Below, piece after piece: positions 33,685 to 42,877 of a stretch of DNA of 64,000 nucleotides. The notes beneath the pieces are model-generated. The model did not search any database. It was not told the DNA's origin and was given only the letters and a program-made list of their open reading frames with translations. The translations under genes and the position numbers were made by a program. This DNA is from DATBSL01 sp963729875 (GTDB lineage: Bacteria; Acidobacteriota; Vicinamibacteria; Fen-336): assembly GCA_963729875.1 (NCBI GenBank), contig CAVSPR010000003.1, positions 1 through 64,000 of the forward strand, given 5' to 3'. Numbering within the stretch: the first letter of the stretch is position 1; every line of letters starts with the position of its first letter.

Positions 33685-34625
33685 GACCGGGCCGCCGCGC
33701 CCGCTCCGGCCTCGGCCATCGCCTTCCGCAGGGTCTCGCGGTCGCGGCGCATCAGCGCGGCCGCCGCCTTCCGGCGCTCGGCGAGGGTTCCCTCCTCCGG
33801 GAAGGGGTACTCGAAGTGCATCGAGATCGGGACGGAGACGCCGAGCTCGTTCAGCAGGCGGAGGAAGGCGACGAGATCCACGGCCCCCTCGCCCAGGGGG
33901 ACCGTCACCGCCCCCCAGCCCTTGTCGGCCTTCGCCCAGTGGCCGTCCTTCACGTCGACGGTGTGGACGAAGGGGGCGACGAGCCGCAGGCCGTTCGTCC
34001 ACGAGTTGCCGCCCTCGATCACCGCGTGCCGGACGTCGTACTGGCAGCCGAGCCAGGGCGAGCCCGCATCCTTCACGAGGAGCCACAGGTCCCAGACCGC
34101 GCCGCCGATGCGGTCCCCCGCGTGGTTCTGGTACCCGCCGCGGATCCCGCACCGCTCGTTGAGGGCGGCGAGGTCTCGCATCGGCGAGCGCAGGGCCTCG
34201 AGCGTGCCGAGGATGCCGCGCGAGCGGTCGTAGGGGAGCCAGCCGAGCCGGTAGTGGCCGATGCCGAGGCGTCCCGCCGTCCCGAGGATCGCCTCCGCGT
34301 GCGGGTCCCGCGCCGACGTGATCGTGGTCGTGATCATCGTGACCGCGACGCCTTTCGCCCGGGCCGCCTCGACCGCCCTCGGGAGGTCGTCGGCGACGCG
34401 CTCGGGGAGCACGTGGCCGTCCGCGCGGACCGTGAGGTCGATCCCGTCGAAGCCGGCCTCGGCCACGGTCTCGGCGAGGGCCCGGTAGTCGAGGTACTGC
34501 AGGTGCTTCGAGAATACGGACACGGAGACCGGCTTCGGCACGGCCGACGCCGCGGCCGGCCTCGGGGCGAGGGCGACGGCGCCGGTGGCCGCGGCGGCCG
34601 ACAGGAACTCGCGACGGGTGGTCAT
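33681..34625 (-). CDS. Tat-exported sugar isomerase/epimerase-like TIM barrel
   Basis: A 314-residue protein. The start at 34625 gives a Tat signal (MTTRREFLSAAAATGAVAL); the upstream extension is unsupported. The barrel matches xylose-isomerase-like/AP-endonuclease-2 proteins: EAGFDGIDLTVRADGHV, GGYQNHAG, GCQYDVRHAVIEGG, VHTVDVKDGHW and SMHFEYPF give His/Asp/Glu metal-ligand candidates. It sits between a Gfo/Idh oxidoreductase and an enolase-superfamily gene, each within 11 nt or overlapping, so they probably act in one exported sugar pathway. Confidence 0.85.
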   Translation of the reverse strand: MTTRREFLSAAAATGAVALAPRPAAASAVPKPVSVSVFSKHLQYLDYRALAETVAEAGFDGIDLTVRADGHVLPERVADDLPRAVEAARAKGVAVTMITTTITSARDPHAEAILGTAGRLGIGHYRLGWLPYDRSRGILGTLEALRSPMRDLAALNERCGIRGGYQNHAGDRIGGAVWDLWLLVKDAGSPWLGCQYDVRHAVIEGGNSWTNGLRLVAPFVHTVDVKDGHWAKADKGWGAVTVPLGEGAVDLVAFLRLLNELGVSVPISMHFEYPFPEEGTLAERRKAAAALMRRDRETLRKAMAEAGAGAAARS

Positions 34626-34636
34626 CGGATCCCTCC

Positions 34637-36001
34637 CTACCCCAGCGTCCAGGGCTTGCGGTACTCGTACTGGAGGAGCGTGTTCGCCGCGGGGTTCCCA
34701 TTCGCCAGCTCCCGCTCGGCGTCCCACTCGAGCCGGCTCCGCGTCTCGAGCGCGATGTTCGCGAGGTGGGCGAACGACGTCGAGCGGTGGCCCTCCTCGA
34801 GCGGGCACCACGGCGTCAGCCGGGACTTCACGCAGTCGACGAAATTGCGGGCGAGGCGCTCCGTCGAGTCCTCGCCGCTCGCCTCCTTCTGCTCCCGCGG
34901 CTCCGTCAGGGCCTTCCAGTCCTGGAACTGGCCGGGGCGCGACGGGCGCACGGCCCAGCCCCGCTCGCTCGCCACGAGCGTGGCCTTCGTCCCCACGAGC
35001 TCGATCTCACCGCCCGCGATCGGGCTCCCGCCCCCGGCCTCGTAGATGCCGAAGACGACGAGGGCTCCGCCCGGCATCTCGAAGGTCGTCTCCATCGTGT
35101 CCGGGATCGTGCGGTCGTCGTCCACGGCGAAGCGCCCGCCGTGGGCCGAGACCGCCACCGGCGCCCGCTCGTCGATGAGCCAGCGGATCGCGTCCATGTA
35201 GTGGACGCCCCAGTTGCCCATCTGCGAGGAGTAGTCCTTCCACCAGCGGAAGCGGTAAGGCGCGATGTTGTACTGGTACGGCCGGAAGGCCCTCGGCCCG
35301 AGCCACAGGTCCCAGTCGAAGCCGGGCGGGGGGGCCTCCGGCTTCTCCCGCCCGATCCCCCTCGGCGCCATGTTGTCGACGCGGTACGCGCGGGCCAGCG
35401 TGACCTTGCCGACGAGCCCGCCCTGTACGAGCGGGGCGAGCTCCCGGTAGACCGGCGAGGCGCGGCGGTTGAGGCCGACCTGGACGACGCGGCCGGTGCG
35501 CTTCTGCGCCTCGACCATCCGGCGCCCCTCGACGAGCGTGATCGTGAGGGGCTTCTCGACGTAGACGTCCTTCCCCGCCTCGAGGGCCAGGATCGTCTGC
35601 ACCGCGTGCCAGTGGTCGGGCGTCGCGATGCAGACCGCATCGACGTCCCTGCGGTCGAGGACCCGGCGGAAGTCCCGCTCGCGCGGCACCGAGGCGGCGA
35701 CGGCCGTGCTCATCCGGGGGATGCGGCCCATCGCCTGGAAGCGCGGGTGGATCGCCGCGGCGTCCCGCTGCAGGTACGGCTCGTAGGCGTCGCACAGAGC
35801 GGCGATCTCGACGTCCGGCTGCTTCGCGAAGGCGTCCAGGAGCTGGTCGCCCCGGTTGCCGACGCCGATGAAGGCGACCCTCACCCGGTCGCTCGGGGCC
35901 ACCGGGGCGACGGGTCGCGCCTGGGCCGACGAGCGGCGCGCGAGGCCCGCCGCCGAAACCGCGAGGGCGCCCGCTTCGAGGAAGCGACGACGGCTCACCA
36001 T
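34637..36001 (-). CDS. Tat-exported Gfo/Idh/MocA oxidoreductase
   Basis: A 454-residue protein starting at 36001 after an AGGAG site; the longer reading is rejected because its codons form a repetitive pyrimidine-rich leader. The Tat signal is VSRRRFLEAGALAVSAAGLA. The Rossmann motif is VAFIGVGNRGDQ, the catalytic-region motif YVEKPLTIT, and GLNRRASPVYRELAPLV follows. It is the family type with the WDLWLGPRAFRPYQYN loop. It precedes the TIM-barrel and two enolase-superfamily genes in a run of Tat-exported proteins. Confidence 0.9.
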   Translation of the reverse strand: MVSRRRFLEAGALAVSAAGLARRSSAQARPVAPVAPSDRVRVAFIGVGNRGDQLLDAFAKQPDVEIAALCDAYEPYLQRDAAAIHPRFQAMGRIPRMSTAVAASVPRERDFRRVLDRRDVDAVCIATPDHWHAVQTILALEAGKDVYVEKPLTITLVEGRRMVEAQKRTGRVVQVGLNRRASPVYRELAPLVQGGLVGKVTLARAYRVDNMAPRGIGREKPEAPPPGFDWDLWLGPRAFRPYQYNIAPYRFRWWKDYSSQMGNWGVHYMDAIRWLIDERAPVAVSAHGGRFAVDDDRTIPDTMETTFEMPGGALVVFGIYEAGGGSPIAGGEIELVGTKATLVASERGWAVRPSRPGQFQDWKALTEPREQKEASGEDSTERLARNFVDCVKSRLTPWCPLEEGHRSTSFAHLANIALETRSRLEWDAERELANGNPAANTLLQYEYRKPWTLG

Positions 36002-36101
36002 GGGGCTCTCCTGGAACGGAAACGGAGACGGAAACGGAACGAACGGAATAGAGAGACGGACCACTCACGCAGCCGGCGGGGCCGACCCCGTGAGGGTCCG
36101 T

Positions 36102-37553
36102 CTAGACGGAATACGTCGACGCCGACGTCGTCCCGCCACGGCCCGTCCAGTTCGTGTGGAAGAACTGGCCGCGCGGCTTATCGGTGCGCTCGTACGTGTG
36201 GGCGCCGAAGTAGTCGCGCTGGGCCTGGAGCAGGTTCGCCGGGAGCCGCCCGGCACGGAAGCCGTCGAAGTAGTTGAGGGCCGTGGCGAACGCCGGCACG
36301 GGCACGCCGTTCATCACCGCGGTGGCGACGACCCGCCGCCACGCGTCCTGGCTGCCCACCACCTTCTCGCGGAAGAAGGGGTCGAGCAGCAGGTTGGTGA
36401 GGCCGGGGTCCTTGTCGAAGGCCTCCTTGATCTTGCCGAGGAACACCGAGCGGATGATGCAGCCGCCGCGCCACATGAGGGCGACGCCCCCGTAGTTGAG
36501 GTTCCAGTCGCGCTCCTTGGCCGCCGAGCGCATGAGCGTGTAGCCCTGCGCGTAAGAGACCATCTTGGAGGCGTACAGGGCCTTGCGGACGTCCTCGACG
36601 AAGGCCTTCCGGTCCCCCTCGAACCTCGGCTTCGGCCCCGACAGCACCTTCGACGCCGCAACGCGCTCCTCCTTGATGGCCGACAGGCAGCGCGCGAAGA
36701 CCGCCTCGCCGATCAGGGTGAGCGGGATGCCGAGCTCGAGCGCCTCGATCCCCGTCCACTTCCCGGTGCCCTTCTGGCCTGCGGTGTCGAGGATCATGTC
36801 CACGAGCGGCTGGCCGTCCTCGTCCTTGAAGCCGAGGATGTCCCGGGTGATCTCGACGAGGTAGCTGTCGAGCTCGCCCTTGTTCCACTCGGCGAAGACG
36901 TCGTGCATCTCGGGGGCCGACATCCCGAGGACGTTCTTGAGGATGTCGTAGGCCTCGCAGATGAGCTGCATGTCGCCGTACTCGATCCCGTTGTGGACCA
37001 TCTTCACGAAGTGGCCGGCCCCGTTCTCCCCGACCCAGTCGCAGCAGGGCGTGCCGTCCTCGGTCTTCGCCGCGATCGCCTGGAAGATGGGCTTCACCTG
37101 CGGCCACGCCGCGGGCGAGCCGCCCGGCATGATCGAGGGGCCCTTGAGGGCACCCTCCTCCCCGCCGGAGACGCCGGTGCCGACGTAGAGCATCCCCTTG
37201 CTCTCGACGTAGGCGGTGCGGCGGATCGTATCCGGGTAGTGCGTGTTGCCGCCGTCGATCAGGATGTCGCCCGGCTCGAGGTGCGGGAGGATCTGCTCGA
37301 TGAAGTCGTCGACCGCCTTGCCCGCCTTGACCATGATCATGACCTTGCGGGGGCGCTTCAGGAGCGAAACGAACTCCTCGACCGAGTGGGCGCCGAGGAC
37401 GTTCTTGCCCTTCGCCCGGCCGTTCACGAAGTCGTCCACCTTGGACGTGGTCCGGTTGTAGGCGGCGACGGTGAAGCCGTGGCTCTCCATGTTCAGGATG
37501 AGGTTCTCGCCCATCACGGCGAGCCCGACGAGGCCGATGTCTGCCTTGCTCAT
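36102..37553 (-). CDS. gnd: 6-phosphogluconate dehydrogenase, decarboxylating
   Basis: A full-length 483-residue enzyme of the long homodimeric type. The N-terminal Rossmann domain begins IGLVGLAVMGENLILNMESH and includes NRTTSKVDD; the substrate signature GTGVSGGEEGALKGPSIMPG and catalytic GHFVKMVHNGIEYGDMQ are intact. It converts 6-phosphogluconate to ribulose 5-phosphate, CO2 and NADPH. Its place next to KDG kinase in a uronate operon is notable. The upstream KDG kinase stop lies 11 nt away, within the AGGAG region. Confidence 0.97.
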   Translation of the reverse strand: MSKADIGLVGLAVMGENLILNMESHGFTVAAYNRTTSKVDDFVNGRAKGKNVLGAHSVEEFVSLLKRPRKVMIMVKAGKAVDDFIEQILPHLEPGDILIDGGNTHYPDTIRRTAYVESKGMLYVGTGVSGGEEGALKGPSIMPGGSPAAWPQVKPIFQAIAAKTEDGTPCCDWVGENGAGHFVKMVHNGIEYGDMQLICEAYDILKNVLGMSAPEMHDVFAEWNKGELDSYLVEITRDILGFKDEDGQPLVDMILDTAGQKGTGKWTGIEALELGIPLTLIGEAVFARCLSAIKEERVAASKVLSGPKPRFEGDRKAFVEDVRKALYASKMVSYAQGYTLMRSAAKERDWNLNYGGVALMWRGGCIIRSVFLGKIKEAFDKDPGLTNLLLDPFFREKVVGSQDAWRRVVATAVMNGVPVPAFATALNYFDGFRAGRLPANLLQAQRDYFGAHTYERTDKPRGQFFHTNWTGRGGTTSASTYSV

Positions 37554-37564
37554 CTCGATGTCTC

Positions 37565-38647
37565 CTAGCGCTGGATGCGGGCGGAGCCGCCCTTGGCGAA
37601 CGCGCGCACCTGCTCGACGGTGGCCATGGTCGTGTCGCCGGGGAAGGTGGTGAGGAGGGCGCCGTGCGCCCAGCCGAGCTTGACCGCCTCGTCCGGCTCC
37701 TCGCCGGTGAGCAGGCCGTAGAAGAAGCCGGAGGCGAAGCCGTCGCCGCCGCCGACCCGGTCATAGACGTCGAGCTCCGCGGTGGGGGCCACGTAGGTCT
37801 TGCCGTCGATCCACGCGACCGCGCTCCAGGAGTGCCGGTTCGTGCTGTGGACCTCGCGCAGGGTGGTGGCCACGACCTTGACCTTCGGGTGCTTCTTCAC
37901 GACCTGGTCGATCATGCCGAAGAAGGCGCTCGGGTCGAGCTTGCTCTTCGCCGCCACCTCGGGGCCGGGGATCCCGAGGCCCTTCTGCAGGTCCTCCTCG
38001 TTGCCGACGAGGACGTCCACGTTCTCGACGATGCGGGCCACGGTCTCGACCGCGCGGTCGGCCCCGCCCGAGATCTTCCACAGCTTCTCGCGGAAGTTGA
38101 GGTCGAACGAGCAGACGGCGCCCGCCGCCTTGGCCGCCTTCATCCCCCCGATGATGACCTCCGGGGTCGTCGGGGAGAGCGCGGCGAAGATCCCGCCGCT
38201 GTGGAACCACCGCACGCCGCCCGCGAACATCGACCTCCAGTCGAAGTCGCCAGCCTTCAGCAGGCCCGCCGCCTCGTTCGAGCGGTTGTAGAACACGACC
38301 GGGGCCCGCATGCCGTGGCCGCGGTCGGAGTACACGGTGGCCATGTTCGGCCCGCGCACGCCGTCGTGGGCGAAGCGCTTGTAGAAGGGAGTGACCCCCA
38401 TCGCCTTGACCCGCTCGGCGATCAGCTCGCCGATCGGGTAGTCCACGAGTGCGGTGGCGATGCCGGTCTTCATGCGGAAGCAGTCGGCGAGGTTCGCCGC
38501 GCAGTTGAACTCGCCGCCGCTCACGTGGATGGCGCACTCGGTGGCCTTGCGGAACGGGATGATTCCGGGGTCGAGGCGGTGGACGAGGGCGCCCACCGAC
38601 ACGAAGTCGAGGGCGGCTTCCTTCCGGATGTCGAGGCCGTACTTCAT
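37565..38647 (-). CDS. kdgK: PfkB-family 2-keto-3-deoxygluconate kinase
   Basis: A 360-residue sugar kinase of the ribokinase/PfkB family: substrate-binding VSGGEFNCAANLADCF near the start, NVDVLVGNEEDLQ, and the anion hole and base motif DRVGGGDGFASGFFYG. Context, beside UxaE, UxaC, ExuT and gnd, makes 2-keto-3-deoxygluconate the likely substrate, giving KDPG for the lower Entner-Doudoroff route. The first 15 residues precede the usual kinase start and may be an extension. GGAG precedes the ATG by 8 nt. Confidence 0.85.
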   Translation of the reverse strand: MKYGLDIRKEAALDFVSVGALVHRLDPGIIPFRKATECAIHVSGGEFNCAANLADCFRMKTGIATALVDYPIGELIAERVKAMGVTPFYKRFAHDGVRGPNMATVYSDRGHGMRAPVVFYNRSNEAAGLLKAGDFDWRSMFAGGVRWFHSGGIFAALSPTTPEVIIGGMKAAKAAGAVCSFDLNFREKLWKISGGADRAVETVARIVENVDVLVGNEEDLQKGLGIPGPEVAAKSKLDPSAFFGMIDQVVKKHPKVKVVATTLREVHSTNRHSWSAVAWIDGKTYVAPTAELDVYDRVGGGDGFASGFFYGLLTGEEPDEAVKLGWAHGALLTTFPGDTTMATVEQVRAFAKGGSARIQR

Positions 38648-38754
38648 TCAGGTTCTCCAGTGGATGAGAGGGGTCGGGGGGGCCGAGTGCCGGCCTTCCC
38701 GGGGGCTTTCCAGGGCAGCGGGGCCGGCAAGGCCGGGGCAGGGTCGGCCATGGC

Positions 38755-40020
38755 TCAGATCGACCCGCGCTTCGCGCGGGTCGTGCGGAACAGCATCTCC
38801 CCCGCCCTGGGGACGACGAGGGTGTCCGGGTCCTTCTTCCAGGCCGTCGGGTCGACCGTGGCCGGGTCGAGGTAGCCGAGGTTGATCCGCTCGCAGCGCT
38901 CGCGCGGGATGCCGGTGGCGAGAGTGACGCGGATGCGGGGGGTCTCGACACCGGTGGCGGGGTCGTACGTTCCGAGGCCTTTCACGTGCGTGGAGTGGGC
39001 GAGGATGCCGCCGGGCACGTCCTTGAAGCGATCCCACTGCTTCAGGAAGTAGTCCTTGCAGTGGTAGCCGACCTGGTCGAGGAGCCTCCCGTGGACGTGG
39101 CTCACCTCGGTGACGTGCGGGGCGTAGATCACGACCTCCCCGCCGTCGGCCACCGCCGGCTCCATCTTGTACATGCCCTTCGCTGCCACCCAGAGGTCGT
39201 CGTACATGGGGGGCATGATCGAGAGGACGCGCCTCACCGGACTCATCGAGCCAGACGACGTGGCGCTTCGACGAGAGGTCGGCCGCGGCCGACCACGTCT
39301 CGTGGACCGGGCCGCAGAAGAGGCCGGCGACACCCTCGTGCATCACGACCGGGGCGAGGAGGGAGAGCGGGCGGTCGAGGAGGCGGGCGGCCCGGTCGAT
39401 CACGGCGCGCACCGGCGTCTGCTTCGTGCCGATCACCTCGTAGTTGGTGATGAGCGCGCCCAGCCAGTGGGTGAAGTGGATGATCTCCGGCCCGGCGATG
39501 CCGGGAAGAGGTACTTCGTCCCGCCGGAGAAGCCGACCACCTCGTGAGGGAAGACGGGGCCGCAGATGAGGACGTGGTCGTACTCGAGCGGCAGCTTGTT
39601 GAGGGCCACCGTGACGTCGCGGCTCAGGCGGCCGCCGGTCAGCTGCTCGATCTCGGCCGCGGGGATCGTCCCCAGCGTCGCGAAGCTCTCCGGGTCGTCC
39701 CAGCGGTGGTTGAAGATGCGCCGCCCGCCGGCACGGCCGTCCTTCACCGTCCGGCCGACGAGCTGCGACAGCTGCGCGTCGCTCATCGTCGCGTGGGTGC
39801 CGAGGGCCACGAGGAAGTCGAGGGCGGCGGCCCGCGGGCCGACCGTCTCGTCGAGCACCTGGAAGAGGCCCGGCATCGGCATCGTCCGCGTCCCGTCGGG
39901 GATCAGCACGAGCACCCGCCGGCCGTCGACCGGCAGGCGAGCCAGCCCATCGCCGGCGATCGCCTGCCACTCGGCGAGACCGAGGTAGCCGCTCTCGACG
40001 CCGCGGCCGACGACTGTCAT
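38755..40020 (-). pseudogene. LarA-like nickel-dependent hydroxyacid racemase/epimerase homologue, two frameshifts
   Basis: The ATG at 40020 overlaps the UxaE stop. The lactate racemase (LarA) pattern is clear: LIPDGTRTMPMPG (Asp/Arg substrate site), ALGTHATMSD (His), PHEVVGFSGGTKYLFP (His, and the Lys that anchors the nickel-pincer cofactor), then CGPVHETW. Conserved sequence moves between frames near 39503 (one base missing) and 39241 (one extra); corrected, it is about 420 codons. The LarA superfamily includes malate racemase and gluconate 2-epimerase, so an aldonate or uronate epimerase is plausible here. The cofactor genes larB, larC and larE are not in the window. Confidence 0.82.
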
Positions 40021-41523
40021 GGCACGAACGGTCTCAGGTGTTTGACGAAATGCCTCTCCAGGTTGGCGGCGTAGGCCTCGGAGCTCGACCGCAGGAGGGA
40101 GAAGAGGCGGTCCTTGAAGCGGAGCGCGCCGTCGGGGCCCAGCTCCTTGAGCACCGAGCCGAAGGTGACGTGCAGGATCTCCCGGGCGTCGAACTGCTCG
40201 AGCAGGCCGGGCAGGTCGGCATCGGGCACGTCGGCCGCGAGCGGGGCCTTCCGCAGCTCCGCGGAGACGTGGTAGCTCGCCTTGTCGGTGTCGTAGCGCT
40301 CGCGGGCGAAGGCGTAGATGGACCGGAAGAACGCCGGGTCCACCGCGGCCACGGTGCGCAGCGCCTCGAGGTAGCTCGTCCCGGCCGTCTTGAGGTGGAC
40401 GAGGCCCTTCGCGAGGCGGGCCGCGATCGGGTAGACGCTGAACTTGTCGGAGCCGGAGTGGAGGCTCAGCTTGTACGGGCCGAAGCGACGGGCGAGCGCG
40501 GCGTGGGCGGCCACGTCCTTCTCGAGCTCCGCGAGGTCGCCGATGTAGTCGACGCCCTTCTCGAAACGGCCGACGAAGCGGGGGGCCAGGCTGACCCAGG
40601 CGACGCCGAGGCGCTTCAGCTCGCGAGGCCACCCAGTAGTGCTCGGCCGGCGAGGTCGGGGTGTCCGTCTCGTCGACCGAGACCTCGAGCTCGACCGGCG
40701 TCGTGCCGGCGGCCTTCAGCAGGTGGCGGGACATCTTCGCCACGTGGGCCACCGCCTTGCCGTACTTGGCGGCGGCCCGCAGCAGGACGGCCTCGTCGAA
40801 GGCCACGTTCAGGTGCTCGACCGTGAACGCCTGGCCGAGGAAACGCTTGCGCAGCGACGCCTCCGTGTCGGCGAGCTCCGCCCACGGCAGCGCCGCGACC
40901 TTCGCGCGCAGCGTGGCGAGGTCGGCGGTGTCGGCGCCGGAGTCCACGTGCTCGCCGGGGTCGATCGTGAACAGCGAGAAGCCCACCGCGAGGCAGGCGT
41001 CGATGTCGGCCGTCGTCTTCAGGTGGTCGGCGTCGGCGCCGGTGCCCTCCGTCCAGCCCTCGGCGAACATGCCCCACGTCGCGTCGTCCATGACATCGGT
41101 CGGCGTGCGGCCGGTGCGGGTCATCTCGCGGATCGACTGCTGCGGGAAGATCGGCGCGATCGCGGAGAAGCCACCCACCGCGCGGACGGCGCGGACGTGG
41201 CCCGGTGTCGCGAGGCCCAGGCGGTCGCCCAGGCCGGCCGAGGTCTTCGTCCCGAGCGGGCGCGGCCGCAGCCAGTCCAGCTGGCGCCGGAGCCCCGCCG
41301 CGTTCCTCGGCGAGCGGGGACCCACGAGGACGGTCCCGGTCGCGGTGCCGGTCACTTCGCCCTCGAACCCCTCGAGCACTCGCGAGGCGCCGGCCGGCGC
41401 CGAGATCACGAGCCGAGAGCCATCATCCTGCCGGGCCAGAGCCCACTCCGCTCCGCCCGCATTGACACGGGATGCGGCCACCAGGTCCAGGTTCAGCACG
41501 CTCTTTCCTTCGCTCACGGTCAT
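40017..41523 (-). pseudogene. uxaE: Tagaturonate epimerase, one frameshift
   Basis: A gene of about 501 codons once one break near 40621-40630 is corrected. Conserved blocks include FGLGDRLGLATPGH-like GLGDRLGLATPGHVRAVR, FAEGWTEGTGADADHLKT, EHYWVA, FGPYKLSLHSGSDKFSVYP and HVTFGSVLK, matching the UxaE family that converts D-tagaturonate to D-fructuronate. This bypasses the altronate branch and feeds KDG kinase. ATG 41523 directly abuts GAGGAGG; the GTG at 41517 is better spaced and may be the true start. Its promoter carries a FadR-type operator. Confidence 0.85.
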
Positions 41524-41574
41524 CCTCCTCGTCGGGACTCGGACCGAGGTCGCCCGCCTGCCCGGCGAGCGGTT

Positions 41575-41619
41575 AGCTTAGGTGGAGTCTCGCCTTTCCG
41601 TCAAGTGGTGGTCAGACCT
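41575..41619 (-). promoter_or_regulatory. uxaE operon promoter with FadR-type operator
   Basis: On the minus strand, AGGTCTGACCA (41609-41619), then four bases, TTGACG (41599-41604), an 18-nt spacer and TAAGCT (41575-41580). The operator-to--35 spacing equals that in two promoters near 52.1 and 62.7 kb. Transcription would start about 45 nt before the uxaE start. Confidence 0.65.
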
Positions 41620-41742
41620 GTGGGTGTCCCCTGTCGTATTCGTGCCTCACTGGTTCAAACTGTGGCGGCTATCCTTAAACCCATGTTGAAGTTATGACTT
41701 AAGGCGGTCCGTCTCCCGGGTGGATTCGCGCCCCGCACAGGC

Positions 41743-41802
41743 TTGACAAGGCCGGCGAGCGGGAAGTAAAACAGCCCCCACGCGAGGTGACTGGTATGAC
41801 CA
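41743..41802 (+). promoter_or_regulatory. Promoter of the rightward uronate operon with operator on the start codon
   Basis: TTGACA (41743-41748), an 18-nt spacer and TAAAAC (41767-41772) give a likely promoter. A perfect TGGTATGACCA palindrome (41792-41802) covers the ATG at 41796. A FadR-type repressor bound there would block initiation or early elongation. Confidence 0.6.
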
Positions 41803-42866
41803 CACGGCTCCAAAAAATCGCCTGCGCACTGACGGCAGGGCTCGTCTTCTGCCCCGCGGCCGTCGTCCGTGCCGCCGAGACGGCTCCCAAGGTGGAGCTT
41901 GTGTCACGGCCCGCAGAGCGACGCGTGGACGTGGTCGTCGACGGGCAGCCGTTCACGAGCTACGCCTGGCCCGAGCGGGTCTCGAAGCCCGTGCTCTACC
42001 CCATCCGGACGGCGAAGGGCACTCTCGTCACGCGCGGCTTCCCGCTCGACCCCCGCCCGGGCGAGCGCGTCGACCACCCCCACCAGGTCGGGTACTGGTT
42101 CACCTATGGCGACGTGGACGGTGTCGACTTCTGGGGCAACTCCGAGGCCATCCCCCCGGCCGAGCGGGCGAAGATGGGCGTGATCCGGCACAAGGAGATC
42201 GTCACGTCGAAGGGGGGCGCGGGTCGCGGCGAGCTCGAGGTCCGGATGGACTGGCTGCTCCCCGGGGACGTGGTGGCCCTCGAGGAGGCCACGCGCTTCA
42301 TCTTCCACGCCGACGCCGCGGGCCGGGCCATCGACCGGATCACCACGTTCTCGGCAAAGAAGGACAAGGTCACCTTCCGGGACACCAAGGAGGGCATGCT
42401 GGGCCTGCGCGTCGCGCGCGCCCTCGAGCAGCCCGCGGACAAGCCCGAGGTCTTCACCGACGCGAACGGGAAGCCGACCCCGGTGCCCGTGCTCGACAAC
42501 GCCGGGGTCACCGGCCTCTACACGAGCAGCGAGGGGCTGAAGGGCGACGCGGTGTGGGGCACGCGCGCCCGATGGATGGCGCTCAGCGGGCGCCTCGGCG
42601 ACGAGGACGTCGTCCTCCTGATGCTCGACCACCCGAAGAACCCGGGTGCCCCCACGTACTGGCACTCCCGTGGCTACGGCCTGTTCGCCGCGAACCCGTT
42701 CGGCCCGAAGGCCTTCTCGAACGGCAAGGAGGCGGAGCGGCCGTTCGCGATCGTGGCCGGGCAGCCGGCTGTCTTCCGCCACCGGCTGGCGATCCTCCCG
42801 GGCCCGTTCTCACCGGAGAAGGCCGAGGCCGCCTGGAAGGCGTTCGCGGCGGAGCCCGGGAAGTAG
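41796..42866 (+). CDS. Secreted DUF6807 (PmoA-like) protein
   Basis: A 356-residue protein. The ATG at 41796 is preferred over the in-frame GTG at 41787 because GAGGTG lies correctly before it. A signal peptide (CALTAGLVFCPAAVVRA) precedes a beta-rich domain with DHPHQVGYWFTYGDVDGVDFW-type wording (HPHQVGYWFTYGDVDG) and LMLDHPKNPGAPTYWHSRGY, typical of the DUF6807 family that accompanies Gfo/Idh genes. No enzymatic function is established. It is first in an operon with Gfo/Idh, GntR, SDR, transporter and uxaC. Confidence 0.82.
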   Translation: MTTRLQKIACALTAGLVFCPAAVVRAAETAPKVELVSRPAERRVDVVVDGQPFTSYAWPERVSKPVLYPIRTAKGTLVTRGFPLDPRPGERVDHPHQVGYWFTYGDVDGVDFWGNSEAIPPAERAKMGVIRHKEIVTSKGGAGRGELEVRMDWLLPGDVVALEEATRFIFHADAAGRAIDRITTFSAKKDKVTFRDTKEGMLGLRVARALEQPADKPEVFTDANGKPTPVPVLDNAGVTGLYTSSEGLKGDAVWGTRARWMALSGRLGDEDVVLLMLDHPKNPGAPTYWHSRGYGLFAANPFGPKAFSNGKEAERPFAIVAGQPAVFRHRLAILPGPFSPEKAEAAWKAFAAEPGK

Positions 42867-42877
42867 GCCTCACGCCC

